A stretch of DNA of 36,688 bases from Roseburia inulinivorans DSM 16841 (lineage in GTDB: Bacteria; Bacillota; Clostridia; Lachnospirales; Lachnospiraceae). Under the pieces are notes generated by a model that worked only from the letters and a program-made list of their open reading frames with translations, was not told the DNA's origin and did no database searches. The stretch spans positions 1 to 36,688 of the forward strand of contig NZ_ACFY01000060.1 of the NCBI RefSeq assembly GCF_000174195.1, given 5' to 3'. The position numbers were made by a program, and so were the translations under genes. Shown here piece after piece: positions 7,803 through 16,731 of this stretch (the stretch's first letter is position 1; each line of letters starts with the position of its first letter).

Positions 7803-8482
7803 ATGATAAAGAAAGTTGATATACTGGGAATTCAGTTGGACAACTACACAGTGCGGGAAGCGATTATGTGTGTGGAACGCTATTTGAGCAATAATGTCCT
7901 TAACACGATTGAGAGCATATCGTTACAGATGCTGATCGATTCGGAGACAAACCCGGTATTAAAGGAAGTTATGAGTTCCCTGGATCTTGCAATCATTGGA
8001 GAGAAAGAGATTATTCAGGCAGCGGGGCTTGAATCTATGCAGCGAATCCGGGAAACGGAAGAAAACGATTTTTATTTTGAATTTTTTAAACGGATAGAGC
8101 GCAATAAAAAAAGTGTTTTTTACTTGGTGACACGCAGGAGAAAATTGATTCTTTAAAAGCAGAACTGACAGAAGATTATCCAAAACTGATCTTTGCAGGG
8201 GAATATGCAGTGGAGACCTGTGTGGGGGATCTGGAAGCAGTGATCAATGATATGAATGCGACCACACCGGATGTGATCATATCTGTACTGCCATCTCCGA
8301 TGCAGGAGCAGTTCTTATATGAGCATCGGGATAAAATGAATGCAAACATTTGGTATGGAATCGGAGGGGTACCGGTACATAAGAAAAAGCACGGAGTACT
8401 TGCTCGTTTGAAAAGCATCATACATCGTGGCAAGTTGGTCAACAGTATGAATAAGTATGATGAAAAAGAAGAGGAATTGTAG
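7803..8482 (+). pseudogene. WecG/TagA/CpsF-like (GT26) glycosyltransferase, frameshifted
   Basis: Two reading frames together make one GT26-like protein of about 226 residues. The first runs 7803-8156; the second is open from about 8120 to 8482, one base back. Restoring one T in the T6 run (8116-8121) gives VFLLGDTQEK, matching the family VFLLGG segment, followed by PDVIISVLPSPMQEQFL and WYGIGG. Even when repaired the protein is divergent. The N-terminal motif is ESISLQ where functional members carry a TPN-like motif, and IIGEKEI stands where the catalytic Asp (LPDG) is expected. This suggests a non-catalytic or repurposed paralogue. An A7 run lies just before the T6 run. AGGAG before 7803 is a good ribosome site. 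The yitT-like gene follows after 5 bp. Confidence 0.75.
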
Positions 8483-8487
8483 TAGAA

Positions 8488-9366
8488 ATGCAGAAATTAA
8501 TCAATAAACGTTCCATAGTGATAGATTATCTGATGATGATCGTGGGGACGGGACTGTTAGCGGCAGCCATCCAGTGTCTGTATGATCCGATCGGTCTTGT
8601 CACAGGAGGTTTTACAGGACTTGCGATTGTGATCAAGGCAGTGACAGAAAGATTTGTTCCGGGAGGAATCCCACTCTGGCTGACCAATATCGGGCTGAAT
8701 GTGCCACTGTTTTTTCTGACTCTGAAGTTTAAAGGAAAGAGGTTTATCTGGCGGACAGTTGTGGGTACGGTACTTTTGTCTGCGTGGATTTATGTGATTC
8801 CGGCAATCGACCTGACACAGCAGGATTACTTCCTTGCCGCGATTTTTGGTGGTGTGATCGGTGGAGCCGGTATGGGACTGATCCTATTAGCGCGTTCTAC
8901 TACGGGTGGAACGGAACTTCTGGCAGTATTGATCCAGCATTTTATCAGACATTATTCCGTGGTTCAGATCATGCAGGTATTAGATGCGATGATCGTGCTT
9001 ACCGGTTTATATCTGTTCGGTATCAAGGCAGCCATGTATGCAATTGTTGCCATTTTTGTCACAACGAAAGTGTCGGATGGTCTGATGGAAGGATTTAAAT
9101 ATTCCAAGTCGGCGTTCATCATTACAGACCAGTATGAAAAAGTGGCAAAAAAGATCCTGCTTGAGTTGGACCGTGGAGCAACCGGTCTATATGCAAAAGG
9201 AATGTATTCCGGTGATGAAAAGTGCATGCTTTACTGTGTTGTTTCCAAGAAGCAGATTGTAGAACTGAAAGATATTGTGGCATCGGTGGACCCGGATGCG
9301 TTTGTCATTGTCTCAGATGTCCGCGAAGTACTTGGCGAGGGATTTCTGGAATATCATAAGAACTAA
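8488..9366 (+). CDS. YitT family membrane protein (DUF161/DUF2179)
   Basis: Integral membrane protein of 292 residues. It has about five or six hydrophobic segments in the first two thirds (for example 11-30, 36-52, 62-80, 90-106, 115-137, 158-190) with family motifs GLVTGGFTGLAI and ARSTTGGTELLA. A cytoplasmic DUF2179 domain occupies about residues 205-292 (KSAFIITDQYEKV, RGATGLYAKGMYSGDEK, VDPDAFVIVSDVREVLGEGF). Molecular function is unknown for most members. It follows the glycosyltransferase-like gene by 5 bp and is probably co-transcribed from 7727. The ribosome site GAGGA sits a little far away (12 bases). A terminator lies about 80 bases downstream. Confidence 0.9.
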   Translation: MQKLINKRSIVIDYLMMIVGTGLLAAAIQCLYDPIGLVTGGFTGLAIVIKAVTERFVPGGIPLWLTNIGLNVPLFFLTLKFKGKRFIWRTVVGTVLLSAWIYVIPAIDLTQQDYFLAAIFGGVIGGAGMGLILLARSTTGGTELLAVLIQHFIRHYSVVQIMQVLDAMIVLTGLYLFGIKAAMYAIVAIFVTTKVSDGLMEGFKYSKSAFIITDQYEKVAKKILLELDRGATGLYAKGMYSGDEKCMLYCVVSKKQIVELKDIVASVDPDAFVIVSDVREVLGEGFLEYHKN

Positions 9367-9443
9367 GGATGAAACAGAGAGACAGGAAATTTTTTTGTGG
9401 AGATTGTATACAGGGAATTAGAGGTAAAATTTCCAGCAGAATT

Positions 9444-9486
9444 GAGGAAATGCATAAAAAAATATGTATTTCCTCTTTATTTTTTT
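9444..9486 (+). terminator. Intrinsic terminator after the yitT-like gene
   Basis: GAGGAAATGCATA (9444-9456) pairs with TATGTATTTCCTC (9463-9475) over 13 bp with one G-U pair, followed by a T-rich tract to 9486. Confidence 0.9.
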
Positions 9487-9590
9487 GCAGTTTTGCATTA
9501 AAATGTAATCTAGGTATTTTTATTGAGGGAGAAAAGTACGATTTTTTTTGTGAAAGTTGAACAGAATCGACCAGAGAAGGAGCATAGCTT

Positions 9591-10679
9591 ATGATTTCGA
9601 ATCAGATACTTCAGAACACAATTGATGGATTGAAGGGAATAACCAGAATTGATTTATGCATTATTGACGTCGAGGGAAAGATTTTGGCTGCTACATTTCC
9701 TGACGCAGAGAAGTATGTAGAACCTGCTCAGGCATTTGTGGAGTCACCTGCAGACAGCCAGGTGGTGAACGGATATCAGTTTTTCAAGGTGTTTGATGAA
9801 CACCAGTTAGAGTATATCCTGCTTGCCAACGGAGACAGTGACGATGTCTACATGGTGGGTAAAATTGCCAGTTTCCAAATACAGAATCTTCTGGTAGCAT
9901 ATAAGGAGAGATTCGATAAAGACAACTTTATCAAGAATCTTTTGCTGGACAATTTACTGCTGGTTGATATTTATAACAGAGCAAAGAAACTCCATATTGA
10001 TACAGAAGTCCGGAGAGTGGTATTTATCGTTGAGACGAACCGCGAGAAAGATGGCAATGAACTGGAAAAGATCAGAGGAATCTTCGGTGGCAAATCCAAG
10101 GACTTTGTCACTGCGGTAGATGAGAAGAACATCATCGTGGTGAAAGAAGTTGCAGACAACGAGGGATACGATGAACTGAACAAGACAGCAGAAGTGATCG
10201 TGAACCTGTTCCGTGCAGATGCTGAGAATGATGTTCATGTCGCTTATGGAACAATTGTAAATGAGATCAAAGAAGTATCCCGTTCTTACAAGGAAGCCCG
10301 TATGGCATTGGATGTAGGAAAGATTTTCTTTGAGGAAAAAGATGTGATCGCATACTCCACATTGGGAATTGGACGTCTGATCTATCAGCTCCCAATTCCG
10401 CTGTGTAAGATGTTCATCAAAGAGATTTTTGATGGCAAATCACCGGATGACTTTGACGAGGAGACACTTACCACAATTAACAAGTTCTTCGAGAACAGCC
10501 TGAACGTTTCCGAGACATCCCGCCAGTTGTACATCCACAGAAATACACTGGTATATCGTCTGGATAAGCTTCAGAAGTACACAGGACTGGATCTTCGTGT
10601 GTTTGAAGATGCCATTACATTTAAGATCGCATTGATGGTTGTAAAATACATGAAATATATGGAGTCATTGGATTACTAG
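9591..10679 (+). CDS. CdaR/PucR-type transcriptional regulator
   Basis: A 362-residue cytoplasmic regulator. The N-terminal part (about 1-130) resembles the sugar-diacid-recognition sensor of CdaR (IDLCIIDVEGKILAATFPD, YMVGKIASFQIQNLL). A degenerate GGDEF-like middle region spans about 135-260. The C-terminal PucR helix-turn-helix (about 300-358) shows TTINKFFENSLNVSETSRQL and YIHRNTLVYRLDKLQKYTGLDLR. AAGGAG at 9577-9582 supports the start. The effector is unknown. It sits 16 bp upstream of ftsE on the same strand, so it is likely the first gene of the ftsEX operon and a candidate regulator of it. Confidence 0.85.
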   Translation: MISNQILQNTIDGLKGITRIDLCIIDVEGKILAATFPDAEKYVEPAQAFVESPADSQVVNGYQFFKVFDEHQLEYILLANGDSDDVYMVGKIASFQIQNLLVAYKERFDKDNFIKNLLLDNLLLVDIYNRAKKLHIDTEVRRVVFIVETNREKDGNELEKIRGIFGGKSKDFVTAVDEKNIIVVKEVADNEGYDELNKTAEVIVNLFRADAENDVHVAYGTIVNEIKEVSRSYKEARMALDVGKIFFEEKDVIAYSTLGIGRLIYQLPIPLCKMFIKEIFDGKSPDDFDEETLTTINKFFENSLNVSETSRQLYIHRNTLVYRLDKLQKYTGLDLRVFEDAITFKIALMVVKYMKYMESLDY

Positions 10680-10695
10680 AATTTAGGAGGAAGCA

Positions 10696-11379
10696 ATGAT
10701 TAAGTTGGAACATGTCAGTAAGTCATATACAGCAGGAATCCCTGCGTTAAATGACGTAAGTCTTGACATTGAAGAAGGCGAATTCGTATTCATTGTTGGT
10801 GACAGTGGTTCAGGAAAATCTACACTGATCAAGCTTTTGCTGAAAGAACTGGAACCAACAGAGGGTACGATCACGATAAACAATAAGAAACTGAACAAGA
10901 TCAAAAGAAGGCAAATCCCGAAATTCCGCCGTAATATCGGCGTTGTATTTCAGGATTTCCGCTTGTTAAAAGACAGAAACATTTATGATAATGTTGCGTT
11001 TGCCCAGAAAGTCATCGGCGAGTCAAACCGCAGCATTAAGAAGAATGTTCCATCCATGCTGTCTATGGTAGGACTTGCTGCAAAGTACCGCTCTTATCCA
11101 AGGCAGTTGTCCGGCGGTGAGCAGCAGCGTGTTGCGATCGCAAGAGCGCTTATCAATGAGCCAAAGATTTTACTGGCGGACGAGCCAACCGGTAACCTGG
11201 ATAATCATAATGCATGGGAGATCATGAAACTTCTGGAAGAGATCAATAGCCGTGGAACTACAGTGGTAGTTGTAACACATAACCTTGAGATTGTGAAAGC
11301 AATGAACAAGCGTGTCATCACTATGAAGAAAGGCGTTGTCGTTGAGGACAGCGAGGGTGATTATAGCGATGAGGATTAG
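10696..11379 (+). CDS. ftsE: Cell division ATP-binding protein FtsE
   Basis: ATPase partner of FtsX on the inner face of the membrane; the complex signals to wall hydrolases in the division or elongation machinery. The 227 residues contain Walker A GDSGSGKST (35-43), Q-loop VVFQDFRLL, ABC signature LSGGEQQRV (about 139-147), Walker B with catalytic Glu in ILLADEPTGNLD, and an H-loop VVTHN. The acidic C-terminal tail (EDSEGDYSDED) is longer than in enterobacteria. AGGAGG just before the ATG gives a strong ribosome site. The last 11 bases overlap ftsX, implying translational coupling. Confidence 0.96.
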   Translation: MIKLEHVSKSYTAGIPALNDVSLDIEEGEFVFIVGDSGSGKSTLIKLLLKELEPTEGTITINNKKLNKIKRRQIPKFRRNIGVVFQDFRLLKDRNIYDNVAFAQKVIGESNRSIKKNVPSMLSMVGLAAKYRSYPRQLSGGEQQRVAIARALINEPKILLADEPTGNLDNHNAWEIMKLLEEINSRGTTVVVVTHNLEIVKAMNKRVITMKKGVVVEDSEGDYSDED

Positions 11380-12277
11380 TACATTTTTCTACACGATAAA
11401 GCAGGGACTGAAGAATATCTGGAAGAATAAGATGTTCTCACTTGCGTCGATTGCAACGATGACCGCATGTATCTTTTTGTTTGGTCTGTTCTATACGATT
11501 GTGACAAATTTCCAGTCCATGGTGAAGGATGCAGAGTCCGGCGTTGCTGTAACAGTCTTTTTTGACGAGGGAATCTCACAGGATAAGATTGATGAGATTG
11601 GGGATCTGATCCGTGCAAGGGCAGAGGTATCAAATCTGGAATTTGTTTCAGCGGATGATGCATGGGACAGCTTCAAGCAGACTTACTTTGAAGGAAACGA
11701 AGCAGCAGCGGAGAGTTTTGCCGGGGATAACCCACTGGCAAATGACGCCAGCTATTCCATTTATATGAATGACATTTCCATGCAGCAGACGTTAGTGACC
11801 TATTTACAGTCAGTGGACGGTATCCGGGAAGTAAAACAGTCAGCAGTTGTAGCGAATACGCTGACCGATTTTAATAAATTGATTGGATATGTCTCCGCAG
11901 GAATTATTATTATCCTGCTGGGGGTTGCAGTCTTTTTGATCAGTAATACCATCACCGTTGGTATTTCTGTGCGAAGAGAAGAGATTGGTATTATGAAACT
12001 GATCGGTGCTACCGATTATTTTGTGCGTGCACCATTTGTGGTAGAAGGTATTGTGATCGGATTGATCGGAGCAGCGATTCCGCTTGGCATCCTGTATGTC
12101 CTTTATGGACGGATCATTGATTACATCGGGGAGAAGTTCAGTTTTATCAGCAATATGATGAAATTTTTACCGGTAGATGAGGTGTTCCATACACTGGTTC
12201 CGGTAGCATTGATACTCGGTGTCGGCATTGGTTTTATTGGCAGCCGCATCACAATCAGAAAGCATTTGAAAGTATAA
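11369..12277 (+). CDS. ftsX: Cell division protein FtsX
   Basis: Membrane permease-like partner of FtsE, 302 residues. First membrane segment at about 22-45, then an extracellular domain (about 50-165) that in Gram-positive bacteria contacts a coiled-coil hydrolase. Three more membrane segments follow near 175-200, 225-250 and 270-292. The motif VRREEIGIMKLIGATDYFVRAPFVVEG is typical of the family. I chose ATG 11369 (MRISTFFYTIKQGLKNIWKNKM), which overlaps the ftsE end and has GAGGGTGA upstream, rather than the GTG-type start at 11336 inside ftsE. The M23 peptidase 4 bp downstream is the probable effector. Confidence 0.95.
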   Translation: MRISTFFYTIKQGLKNIWKNKMFSLASIATMTACIFLFGLFYTIVTNFQSMVKDAESGVAVTVFFDEGISQDKIDEIGDLIRARAEVSNLEFVSADDAWDSFKQTYFEGNEAAAESFAGDNPLANDASYSIYMNDISMQQTLVTYLQSVDGIREVKQSAVVANTLTDFNKLIGYVSAGIIIILLGVAVFLISNTITVGISVRREEIGIMKLIGATDYFVRAPFVVEGIVIGLIGAAIPLGILYVLYGRIIDYIGEKFSFISNMMKFLPVDEVFHTLVPVALILGVGIGFIGSRITIRKHLKV

Positions 12278-12281
12278 TTTT

Positions 12282-13496
12282 ATGAAGAAAAGAAACATTT
12301 TACGCCGCATTCTGGCGGTGGTACTTGTTCTCACGATGGCAACAGGGCTGACGGCACAGGCAAAAGGAGATGCATCATCAACGTCGCTCAAGGAAGCACA
12401 GAAAGAAAAAGCCGCATTGGAAAAGCAGTTAAAAGCTGCGAAAGAGCTGATCAATGATCTGAAGGATTCCAAAGGTGATGTAGAGGACAAAGTTCAGGAA
12501 CTGAACAATGAACTTGTGGATATCTCATCGAAGATCACTTCACTGGAAAATCAGCTTGCGGACAAAAGCACAGAGATTGCAGATGCCGAGGCAGAATTAG
12601 CACAGGCAGAAGCAGATAAACAAAAACAGTATGACGATATGAAAACCCGTATCCAGTATATGTATGAAAACAGCCAGACAACGTATCTGGAGCAGCTTCT
12701 GGAATCGAACAGCGTGGCAGAGTTTCTGAATACGGCAGAGTATATCGCAGAGATCCAGAAGTATGACAGGCAAAAGCTGGATGAGTACACGGAGAATATT
12801 GAATATATCACCGTGGCGAAAGAACAGCTTGAACAGGATTACGCTGATCTGGAAAATATGAAAGCGAATGTGGAGAGCCAGAAGCAGTCTGTTGCAGCAC
12901 TGATGAGCCAGAAGGAGACAGAGCTTGCAGGCATCACAAGTAATATTTCGGATGCGCAGGAGGATGCAAAGTATTTTGAGGCAGAGATACAGGCGCAGAA
13001 CGAATTGATAGCGGAGATCAAGCGGATCGAGGCTGAGAAAGCGGCAGCGGCAGCCAAAGCGGCTGCAGAGGGAAAAGAGGTAGCAGACAATCCTTATACA
13101 GGTGGAGCTTTCACATGGCCGTGTCCGTCAAGTACAAGGGTTACCAGTGATTATGGAACGAGGGTTTCACCGACTTCAGGAGCGTCTTCAAACCATAAAG
13201 GAATTGATATCGGTGCCTCAGCAGGTGCGGCGATCGTTGCAGCGGCAAACGGTACCGTAAAGGCGGCAAATTACAGCAGTGCAGCCGGAAACTACGTGAT
13301 GATCGATCATGGCGGCGGACTTTATACCGTTTATATGCATTGTTCCTCGCTTGCAGTTTCGGAAGGAACAGCAGTTTCCGCAGGTCAGACGATCGCCTAC
13401 GTTGGAAGTACAGGTATTTCTACTGGAAATCATTTACATTTTGGTGTATCATTAAACGGAAGTTATGTCAGTCCGTGGAGTTATCTCAAGGGCTGA
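12282..13496 (+). CDS. Secreted coiled-coil M23 peptidase (EnvC/PcsB-like role)
   Basis: Predicted exported peptidoglycan endopeptidase. The 404 residues comprise a signal peptide (about 1-27), a long coiled coil (about 35-265, rich in Glu/Lys/Ala/Gln), a short linker and a C-terminal M23/LytM domain. The zinc and catalytic residues are in place: H305 and D309 (HKGIDIG), H353 (YMH) and H386 (HLHFG), so the enzyme should be active. The layout of coiled coil plus M23, immediately after ftsEX, fits a hydrolase gated by FtsX. The ribosome site is weak and the gene begins 4 bp after ftsX, suggesting coupled translation. A terminator closes the operon. Confidence 0.92.
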   Translation: MKKRNILRRILAVVLVLTMATGLTAQAKGDASSTSLKEAQKEKAALEKQLKAAKELINDLKDSKGDVEDKVQELNNELVDISSKITSLENQLADKSTEIADAEAELAQAEADKQKQYDDMKTRIQYMYENSQTTYLEQLLESNSVAEFLNTAEYIAEIQKYDRQKLDEYTENIEYITVAKEQLEQDYADLENMKANVESQKQSVAALMSQKETELAGITSNISDAQEDAKYFEAEIQAQNELIAEIKRIEAEKAAAAAKAAAEGKEVADNPYTGGAFTWPCPSSTRVTSDYGTRVSPTSGASSNHKGIDIGASAGAAIVAAANGTVKAANYSSAAGNYVMIDHGGGLYTVYMHCSSLAVSEGTAVSAGQTIAYVGSTGISTGNHLHFGVSLNGSYVSPWSYLKG

Positions 13497-13533
13497 TAAG
13501 CGTTCCGGGAATCAGGCAGATAAAGTATATAAA

Positions 13534-13594
13534 AAGAGGTTGCCACACGAAAGCCGGAAATCAGAAACGGCATTTTGTGTACAATCTCTTTTTT
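13534..13594 (+). terminator. Intrinsic terminator after the ftsEX operon
   Basis: AAGAGGTTG (13534-13542) pairs with CAATCTCTT (13582-13590) with one G-U. Inner CACA/TGTG and GCCG/CGGC pairs extend the hairpin, and a run of T follows. Confidence 0.8.
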
Positions 13595-13736
13595 CTGTTT
13601 TGTAAAGGTTATGGAAAATAAAACCGGCACCTCGGCATTTTTCTCAATTGCTATGAAAGTGGAGGCGTGGTTATGCATATGTTTACATGGAAAGGATGCA
13701 GCAAAAATGTTTTGAAATTGCTGCGAAAGGAAATTT

Positions 13737-15023
13737 ATGGATCAGCAGAATTATGAACTGGATCAAACTGGAGCGGAAGAGACTCCAAAGAAGAAAAAAG
13801 GAAGCACATTCAAAGGGATTGTGATCGGTGTGATCGGAACACTTCTGATAAGCTGGACAGGAATCAACGTGGCATGTCTGGCAACCAACTCACAGATTCT
13901 TATCACGAATAAGGAAAGTGCAGATGATGGAGAAGGCGCGGTGCTCGACGCAGATACGGTCAGCAAGATCAATGAACTGACTGCATACACAAAGCTCTAT
14001 TATTATGATGACATTGAAAATGAGAAACTGCAGGATGGACTGTATACAGGTCTGATCGATGGATTGGGAGATAAATATTCTGTTTACTATAATGCAGAAG
14101 ATTATCAGGCGCTTCAGGTATCTACGACAGGTCAATACTATGGAATTGGTGCAGGGTTAAGCCAGGATAAGGATACCATGGTGGTAACAGTCAACAAGAT
14201 TTATGAGGGAACCCCTTCTGAGTCAGCAGGATTGTTAAAAGATGATGTGATCGTTTCCGTGGACGGAACAGAGGCTGCTTCCATGGAACTTTCGGAACTG
14301 GTAAAACTGATTCGCGGAGAGAAGGGAACGACTGTCCATCTGGAGATTTACCGTCCGTCTACCGAGGAAAATCTTTCCTTTGATGTAGAAAGACAGGACA
14401 TTACATTGCCAAGTGTGTCCCACAAGATGTTCGAGGATGGTATCGGATATGTACATATTGATTCCTTTGAGACAGAGACGGCAACACAATTTGAGGAGGC
14501 AGTAAAAGATCTTGAAGATCAGGGAATGAAAGCACTGATCATTGATGTGAGATATAATCCCGGTGGTATGGTGACCGCAGTTGTCCAGATTCTGGATGAT
14601 ATTCTGCCGGAGGGAACAGTTGTGTATACAGAAGATAAAAACGGAAACCGTCAGGACTACACTTCCAGCGGGGATACTTATCTGGATTATCCAATTGCGG
14701 TATTGATTAATGGGGAGAGTGCCAGTGCATCCGAGATTTTGGCGGGTGCGATCAAAGATTATCAGTACGGCACTCTGATCGGAACGACAACCTTTGGAAA
14801 AGGAATTGTGCAGACAATCTTCCCGTTGGAGGATGGGGACGCAGTGAAACTTACGACTGCCAAATATTTTACTCCGAACGGAAATTATATTCACGGTGTC
14901 GGAATTGAGCCGGATATTGAACTGGAATACGAATATCTCGACAAAGATGCAACTTCTTATGACGAGGCATATGATAACCAGATTCAGAAGGCGATAGAGG
15001 TTTTAAAGGATAAAATCCAGTAA
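13737..15023 (+). CDS. S41 family C-terminal processing peptidase (CtpA/CtpB-like)
   Basis: Membrane-anchored serine protease acting outside the membrane, 428 residues. Short cytoplasmic tail, membrane segment at about 25-47, PDZ domain at about 130-215 (YYGIGAGLSQ, GTPSESAGLLKDDVIVSVDG) and an S41 catalytic domain. The nucleophile lies in GESASASEIL (about S330), with the general base Lys355 in TTFGKGIVQT. The binding loop DVRYNPGGMV is also present. AAAGGA before the ATG serves as ribosome site. Likely substrates are envelope proteins; proximity to the M23 peptidase suggests control of wall hydrolases, but this is inference. Confidence 0.93.
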   Translation: MDQQNYELDQTGAEETPKKKKGSTFKGIVIGVIGTLLISWTGINVACLATNSQILITNKESADDGEGAVLDADTVSKINELTAYTKLYYYDDIENEKLQDGLYTGLIDGLGDKYSVYYNAEDYQALQVSTTGQYYGIGAGLSQDKDTMVVTVNKIYEGTPSESAGLLKDDVIVSVDGTEAASMELSELVKLIRGEKGTTVHLEIYRPSTEENLSFDVERQDITLPSVSHKMFEDGIGYVHIDSFETETATQFEEAVKDLEDQGMKALIIDVRYNPGGMVTAVVQILDDILPEGTVVYTEDKNGNRQDYTSSGDTYLDYPIAVLINGESASASEILAGAIKDYQYGTLIGTTTFGKGIVQTIFPLEDGDAVKLTTAKYFTPNGNYIHGVGIEPDIELEYEYLDKDATSYDEAYDNQIQKAIEVLKDKIQ

Positions 15024-15039
15024 ATAACAGGAGAATAGC

Positions 15040-15492
15040 ATGAAAAAACAACTTTATCGGATCGTTACAGGGATATTGGCAGTAGCATGGATGTGTCTGA
15101 TTTTTTCTTTTTCCAATCAGCCTGCGACGGAATCGAGTAAAGTGAGTGGCGGATTGTGTCATCGTCTGGTGGAGCGTGCCAATGATACGCTCCATCTGGA
15201 TATGACCGAAAAACAGCAGTTGACCATGGCAGAAAAAATCGAATATCCGGTAAGAAAAGCAGCCCATATGACAGAGTATGCCATATTAGGTCTGCTTTCT
15301 TTTACATTTTACCGCGGAATCCTGAAAAAAGAAAAGCGACAGTTTCTTGCGGCGCTGCTCACGGCGGCAGTTTATGCGGCTACAGATGAGTTTCATCAGT
15401 ATTTTATACCGGGAAGGTCGGCAGAGGTGATGGATGTGTGCATTGACACGCTCGGCGCGTCGATCGGACTTGCAATTCTTTTTTTACCTTAA
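15040..15492 (+). CDS. VanZ-like membrane protein
   Basis: A small integral membrane protein of 150 residues with hydrophobic segments at about 8-24, 80-96, 104-120 and 134-150. The conserved VanZ-family signature reads RKAAHMTEYAILG, ATDEFHQYFIPGRSAEVMDVCIDTLGA. VanZ of Enterococcus gives low-level teicoplanin resistance, but most family members are of unknown function and no resistance should be assumed. GGAG upstream of the ATG is a good ribosome site. It lies 16 bp after the S41 protease gene and is probably in the same transcript. Confidence 0.88.
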   Translation: MKKQLYRIVTGILAVAWMCLIFSFSNQPATESSKVSGGLCHRLVERANDTLHLDMTEKQQLTMAEKIEYPVRKAAHMTEYAILGLLSFTFYRGILKKEKRQFLAALLTAAVYAATDEFHQYFIPGRSAEVMDVCIDTLGASIGLAILFLP

Positions 15493-15508
15493 AAGTAGTG
15501 CGAAAACA

Positions 15509-15537
15509 TTGCCAAAAATCAAAGCTTACTTTACAAT
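15509..15537 (+). promoter_or_regulatory. Probable promoter for prfB
   Basis: TTGCCA (15509-15514), 17-bp spacer, TACAAT (15532-15537), in the gap between the VanZ-like gene and prfB. A 6-bp hairpin (GACAGA/TCTGTC) lies in the resulting leader at about 15549-15570. Confidence 0.5.
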
Positions 15538-15593
15538 AAAAATAACAGACAGATAAAAGAGTCTGTCAGATAAAAAATGAAAGAGGTGATACT

Positions 15594-16731
15594 GTGGTAG
15601 AACTTGATCAATTTAAAGTGACTCTGAATTCATACAGAGGACCGCTGCAGGAAGTGAGGGATTCACTTTGACCTGGCTGACAAAGAGCAGAAAATCCAGG
15701 AATTAGAGCGGGAAATGGAAGACGGCGATTTTTGGAATGATCCGGTCGTTTCCCAGAATAAAATGAAAACCTTAAAGAGTATGAAGGATGATGTTGCAAC
15801 TTATGAGAAGCTTGCAACACAGTTTGACGACATAGAGACACTTATCGAGATGGGGTATGAGGAGAATGATGCTTCCCTGATCCCGGAGATTGAGGAGATG
15901 TTGAATGAGTTTGTTACAACTTTTGACAATATCCGTATTAAGACACTGCTTTCCGGTGAATATGATGGGGATAATGCGATCCTGTCATTACATGCCGGAG
16001 CTGGTGGAACCGAGTCGTGTGACTGGGCACAGATGTTGTTCCGCATGTATTCCAAATGGGCAGACAGCAGGGGATATGAGCTGGTTGTCTTAGACTCGTT
16101 AGACGGGGATGAGGCAGGCATCAAGTCCATCACATTCCAGATCAATGGAGAGAATGCGTATGGATATCTGAAATCGGAAAAAGGCGTACACCGTCTGGTC
16201 CGTATTTCTCCGTTTAATGCGGCTGGAAAGCGCCAGACATCTTTTGTATCCTGTGATGTTATGCCGGATATCGAGGAAGATCTCGACATTGAGATCAATG
16301 AAGATGACTTAAGAATTGATACTTACCGTTCCAGCGGAGCCGGTGGACAGCATATCAACAAGACTTCCTCTGCAATCCGGATCACGCACCTTCCGACCGG
16401 AATTGTCGTGCAGTGCCAGAATGAGCGCTCCCAGCACCAGAACAAGGATAAGGCAATGCAGATGTTAAAGGCAAAACTGTATCTGTTGAAGGAACAGGAA
16501 AATGCAGAGAAGGCAGCCGGTATCCGCGGTGAGGTCACAGAGATCGGCTGGGGTAACCAGATCAGATCCTATGTCATGCAGCCATATACGATGGTCAAAG
16601 ATCATCGTACAGGTGTGGAAACCGGAAATGTGGACAGCGTAATGGATGGAAAAATAGATTTATTTATCAACGGATACTTAAAGTGGTTATCTTTGGGATG
16701 TCCGAAGGGATTAGGTGGCGACGATGAATAA
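15594..16731 (+). CDS. prfB: Peptide chain release factor 2, with programmed +1 frameshift
   Basis: Releases peptides at UGA and UAA stop codons. Translation starts at GTG 15594 (AGAGGTGA at 15582-15589) and meets an in-frame TGA as codon 26 (15669-15671). The sequence CTT TGA C with AGG three codons upstream (15657-15659) is the autoregulatory slip site seen in E. coli prfB, with the same spacing. Skipping T15669 joins 15594-15668 to 15670-16731 and gives 378 residues. The RF2 recognition motif SPF (ISPFNAAGKRQ) and the catalytic GGQ (SSGAGGQHINKTSSA) confirm identity. The low RF2 level needed for the slip provides feedback. The stop overlaps the start of the next gene. Confidence 0.97.

Noticed and set aside
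8106..8123. Programmed -1 frameshift in the GT26-like gene
   Set aside because: The A7 and T6 runs do not form a good slippery heptamer in the zero frame; a simple one-base loss explains the break better.
9369..9560. 63-codon open frame after the yitT-like gene
   Set aside because: It contains the 13-bp terminator hairpin and its T tract, has poor coding character and resembles no family.
14235..14894. Large antisense open frame (219 codons) opposite the S41 protease gene
   Set aside because: Shadow frame of a clearly functional gene, with no family resemblance and no ribosome site.
15040..15492. Teicoplanin resistance gene
   Set aside because: VanZ-like proteins are widespread in Clostridia and no other van genes are present, so resistance is not supported.
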